From Acidobacteriota bacterium (GTDB lineage Bacteria > Acidobacteriota > Vicinamibacteria > Vicinamibacterales > UBA2999), in the NCBI GenBank assembly GCA_016789705.1, contig JAEUQR010000022.1, positions 96,323-160,322 on the forward strand: a DNA stretch of 64,000 nucleotides. The letters run 5' to 3'. The notes under the pieces are model-generated. The model worked only from the letters and a program-made list of their open reading frames with translations. It had not been told where the DNA came from and ran no database searches. How positions within the stretch are numbered: the stretch's first letter is position 1; every line of letters begins with the position of its first letter. Positions 61,854 through 64,000 of this stretch are shown piece by piece. The position numbers and the translations under genes are program-made.

Positions 61854-64000
61854 ATGACGACAGCGATGCGAATCATGAGAAACGGACGATGGCAGGCCGC
61901 GCTGACTGCGCTGGCACTGATCGTGGCGATGACTGGTCCGATGGCCAGCGTGATCATCGCCGACGGCCAGCCAGAGGTGGCAGCCGCTGCCGCGGCGGCC
62001 CAGGCAGCCGCGGAAGCGGCTGACGCCGCCCACGCCGGCGGGCACCGTCCGGGCGGTGAAGTGAACATCCAGCTGCCCGACTTGAACACGGGCGATTTCC
62101 TCGGCATGACCGGCCACAACATCCTGCTCACGGGACTCGTGGTCTGCGTGCTCGGCCTGCTCTTCGGCGCCTGGACCTACAACGCCGTCAAGAACCTGCC
62201 CGTGCACAAGTCGATGGCCGACGTCTCCGAGCTCATCTACGAGACGTGCAAGGCCTACCTGGTGCAGCAGGGCAAGTTCCTGCTCATCCTCGAGCTCTTC
62301 ATCGGCATCGTGATGGTGGCCTACTTCTCGCTGACGGGCCTCGAACCCTCGCGGATCGCCATCGTCATCGTGTTCAGTCTCATCGGCATCGGCGGCAGCT
62401 ACGGTGTGGCCTGGTACGGCATCCGTATCAACACGCTGGCCAACTCGCGCACGGCCTTCGCCAGCCTGCGCGGCCATGCCTTCCCGGTGTGCGACATCCC
62501 GCTGCGCTCGGGCATGAGCGTCGGCATGATGCTCATCTCGGTCGAGCTGCTCTTCATGCTCGCCATCCTGCTCTTCATTCCCGGTGAATACGCCGGCGTC
62601 TGCTTCCTCGGCTTCGCCATCGGCGAGTCGCTCGGCGCCGCGGCGCTGCGCATCGCCGGCGGCATCTTCACGAAGATCGCCGACATCGGCAGCGATCTGA
62701 TGAAGGTCGTCTTCAAGATCAAAGAAGACGACGCCAGGAACCCCGGTGTCATCGCCGACTGCACGGGCGACAACGCCGGCGACTCGGTGGGCCCGACGGC
62801 CGACGGCTTCGAGACCTACGGCGTCACCGGCGTGGCGCTCATCTCGTTCATCATGCTGGCCGTGAAAGACCCGGTCGTGCAGGTCCAGCTGCTCGTGTGG
62901 ATCTTCATGATGCGCGTGATGATGGTGCTGGCCTCGGCCGGCTCCTACCTCGTGAACAACGCCTTCCAGAAGGCCAAGTACGCCGGCCAGTCGAAGATGG
63001 ACTTCGAGGCGCCGCTGACCTGGCTCGTGTGGATGACCTCGATCGTCTCGGTCATCCTGACCTACGTCCTCTCGGCGATGCTCATTCCGAGCCTCGGCGG
63101 CAACACGTCGCTCTGGTGGCAGCTCTCCACGGTCATCACCTGCGGCACGCTCGCCGGCGCCATCATCCCCGAGTTCGTCAAGGTGTTCACCTCGGTGCAC
63201 AGCGGCCACGTGCGTGAAGTGGTGACCTCGTCGCGTGAAGGCGGTCCGTCGCTCAACATCCTTTCCGGGCTGGTCGCCGGCAACTTCAGCGGCTACTGGC
63301 TCGGCCTGACCATCATGGGTCTGATGGCCATCGCCTATTACTTCTCGATGATGGGCCTCGGTGACCTGATGCTGGCGCCCGCCGTGTTCGCCTTCGGCCT
63401 CGTGGCCTTCGGCTTCCTCGGCATGGGCCCGGTCACCATCGCCGTCGACTCCTACGGCCCGGTGACCGACAACGCGCAGTCGGTCTACGAGCTGTCGCTC
63501 ATCGAGGCCATCCCCGGCATCGAGAAGGACATCGAGAAGAACTACGGCTTCCCGGTGAACTTCACCGTGGCCAAGGAACTGCTCGAGGAAAACGACGGCG
63601 CCGGCAACACCTTCAAGGCCACGGCGAAGCCCGTTCTCATCGGCACGGCCGTCGTCGGCGCCACCACGATGATCTTCGCGATCATCATGGCCCTCACGCA
63701 GGGCCTGGCGGACCAGTCGGCCATCGCCAAGCTGTCGATCCTGCATCCGCCGTTCCTGCTCGGGCTCATCACCGGCGGCGCCGTGATCTACTGGTTCACG
63801 GGCGCCTCCATGCAGGCGGTGACGACCGGCGCCTACCGTGCCGTCGAGTTCATCAAGGCGAACATCAAGCTCGACGGCGCCGAGAAGGCCTCGGTCGAAG
63901 ACAGCAAGAAGGTCGTCGAGATCTGCACGGTCTACGCGCAGAAGGGCATGTTCAACATCTTCCTCGGCGTCTTCTTCTCGACGCTGGCCTTCGCGTTCGT
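61854..64000 (+). CDS. hppA: Membrane-bound ion-pumping pyrophosphatase (cut by window edge)
   Basis: HppA hydrolyses pyrophosphate and pumps H+ or Na+ across the membrane. 715 codons are visible and the 3' end is missing. There is an Ala-rich N-terminal extension (AAAAAAAQAAAEAADAAHAGG) after a first helix. The pyrophosphate motif region reads DIGSDLMKVVFKIKEDDARNPGVIADCTGDNAGDSVGPTADGFET, in which DIGSDLM (near residue 278) and CTGDNAGDSVGPT replace the canonical DVGADLVGK and NVGDNVGDCAGMAAD. The late GNTFKATAK has Lys at the site where Lys marks potassium-independent enzymes. A GAGGAG site precedes the ATG. Ion specificity is inferred only. Confidence 0.9.
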   Translation, partial: MTTAMRIMRNGRWQAALTALALIVAMTGPMASVIIADGQPEVAAAAAAAQAAAEAADAAHAGGHRPGGEVNIQLPDLNTGDFLGMTGHNILLTGLVVCVLGLLFGAWTYNAVKNLPVHKSMADVSELIYETCKAYLVQQGKFLLILELFIGIVMVAYFSLTGLEPSRIAIVIVFSLIGIGGSYGVAWYGIRINTLANSRTAFASLRGHAFPVCDIPLRSGMSVGMMLISVELLFMLAILLFIPGEYAGVCFLGFAIGESLGAAALRIAGGIFTKIADIGSDLMKVVFKIKEDDARNPGVIADCTGDNAGDSVGPTADGFETYGVTGVALISFIMLAVKDPVVQVQLLVWIFMMRVMMVLASAGSYLVNNAFQKAKYAGQSKMDFEAPLTWLVWMTSIVSVILTYVLSAMLIPSLGGNTSLWWQLSTVITCGTLAGAIIPEFVKVFTSVHSGHVREVVTSSREGGPSLNILSGLVAGNFSGYWLGLTIMGLMAIAYYFSMMGLGDLMLAPAVFAFGLVAFGFLGMGPVTIAVDSYGPVTDNAQSVYELSLIEAIPGIEKDIEKNYGFPVNFTVAKELLEENDGAGNTFKATAKPVLIGTAVVGATTMIFAIIMALTQGLADQSAIAKLSILHPPFLLGLITGGAVIYWFTGASMQAVTTGAYRAVEFIKANIKLDGAEKASVEDSKKVVEICTVYAQKGMFNIFLGVFFSTLAFAF

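Overview
The window is a dense, high-GC (about two thirds G+C by eye) bacterial chromosome segment with 56 supported protein genes. No rRNA, tRNA, CRISPR array, phage or insertion sequence was seen. LptD, DUF502, UppP and a TonB-dependent receptor indicate a two-membrane cell. The receptor with an N-terminal carboxypeptidase-regulatory-like domain, the secreted c-heme/copper-monooxygenase proteins and the REP-like repeats suggest Acidobacteriota, probably Vicinamibacteria. That assignment is inference from gene content; no search was run.

Layout. 1-7.9 kb: dnaG (cut by the left edge), an acetylpolyamine-amidohydrolase-type deacetylase with an unusual zinc-finger SDR, a J-domain protein, a small KOW-Smr protein facing mutS2, and larB. 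8-13 kb: a membrane glycosyltransferase, a GNAT acetyltransferase, a secreted D-aminoacylase-type amidohydrolase and a secreted alpha/beta hydrolase. 13-18.2 kb: citrate synthase, two small unknowns, lepA and lepB. 18.2-26.5 kb (minus strand): a TPR lipid-free secreted protein, yggS, divIVA and yggU run on into the histidine-degradation genes hutI and ftcD; then dinG, glyA and rpiB. 26.5-38.5 kb: an RlmI-like methyltransferase, then a run of exported proteins (two heme/copper monooxygenase-like proteins, a TonB receptor, a redoxin, an M28 peptidase). 38.6-45.7 kb: an AAC(3)-fold acetyltransferase, thiC behind a TPP riboswitch, unknown secreted proteins, an M20 peptidase, an SPL-type radical SAM protein and an RMD-like epimerase. 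45.7-50.9 kb: lptD, folC, accD and a deoxynucleoside kinase. 51-54.3 kb: a MenC/NSAR-type enolase-superfamily enzyme and a HEAT-cyclophilin lipoprotein. 54.3-64 kb: two tiny lysine-rich peptides, ddl, tgt-yajC-secD-secF-uppP-DUF502, and hppA (cut by the right edge).

Three things stand out. (1) Two tandem 20-residue Lys/Ala peptides (54413-54634, minus) have a near-consensus promoter, a structured leader, individual Shine-Dalgarno sites and a terminator; this is the best candidate for an undescribed element. (2) Many genes have a TAnnnT -10 box 6-7 nt before the start codon and no ribosome site, which predicts leaderless mRNAs; two divergent gene pairs share overlapping -10 boxes. (3) Several families of small palindromic repeats are present: a compound head-head-tail element at two loci, and a REP-type hairpin whose half-site lies in frame inside thiC.
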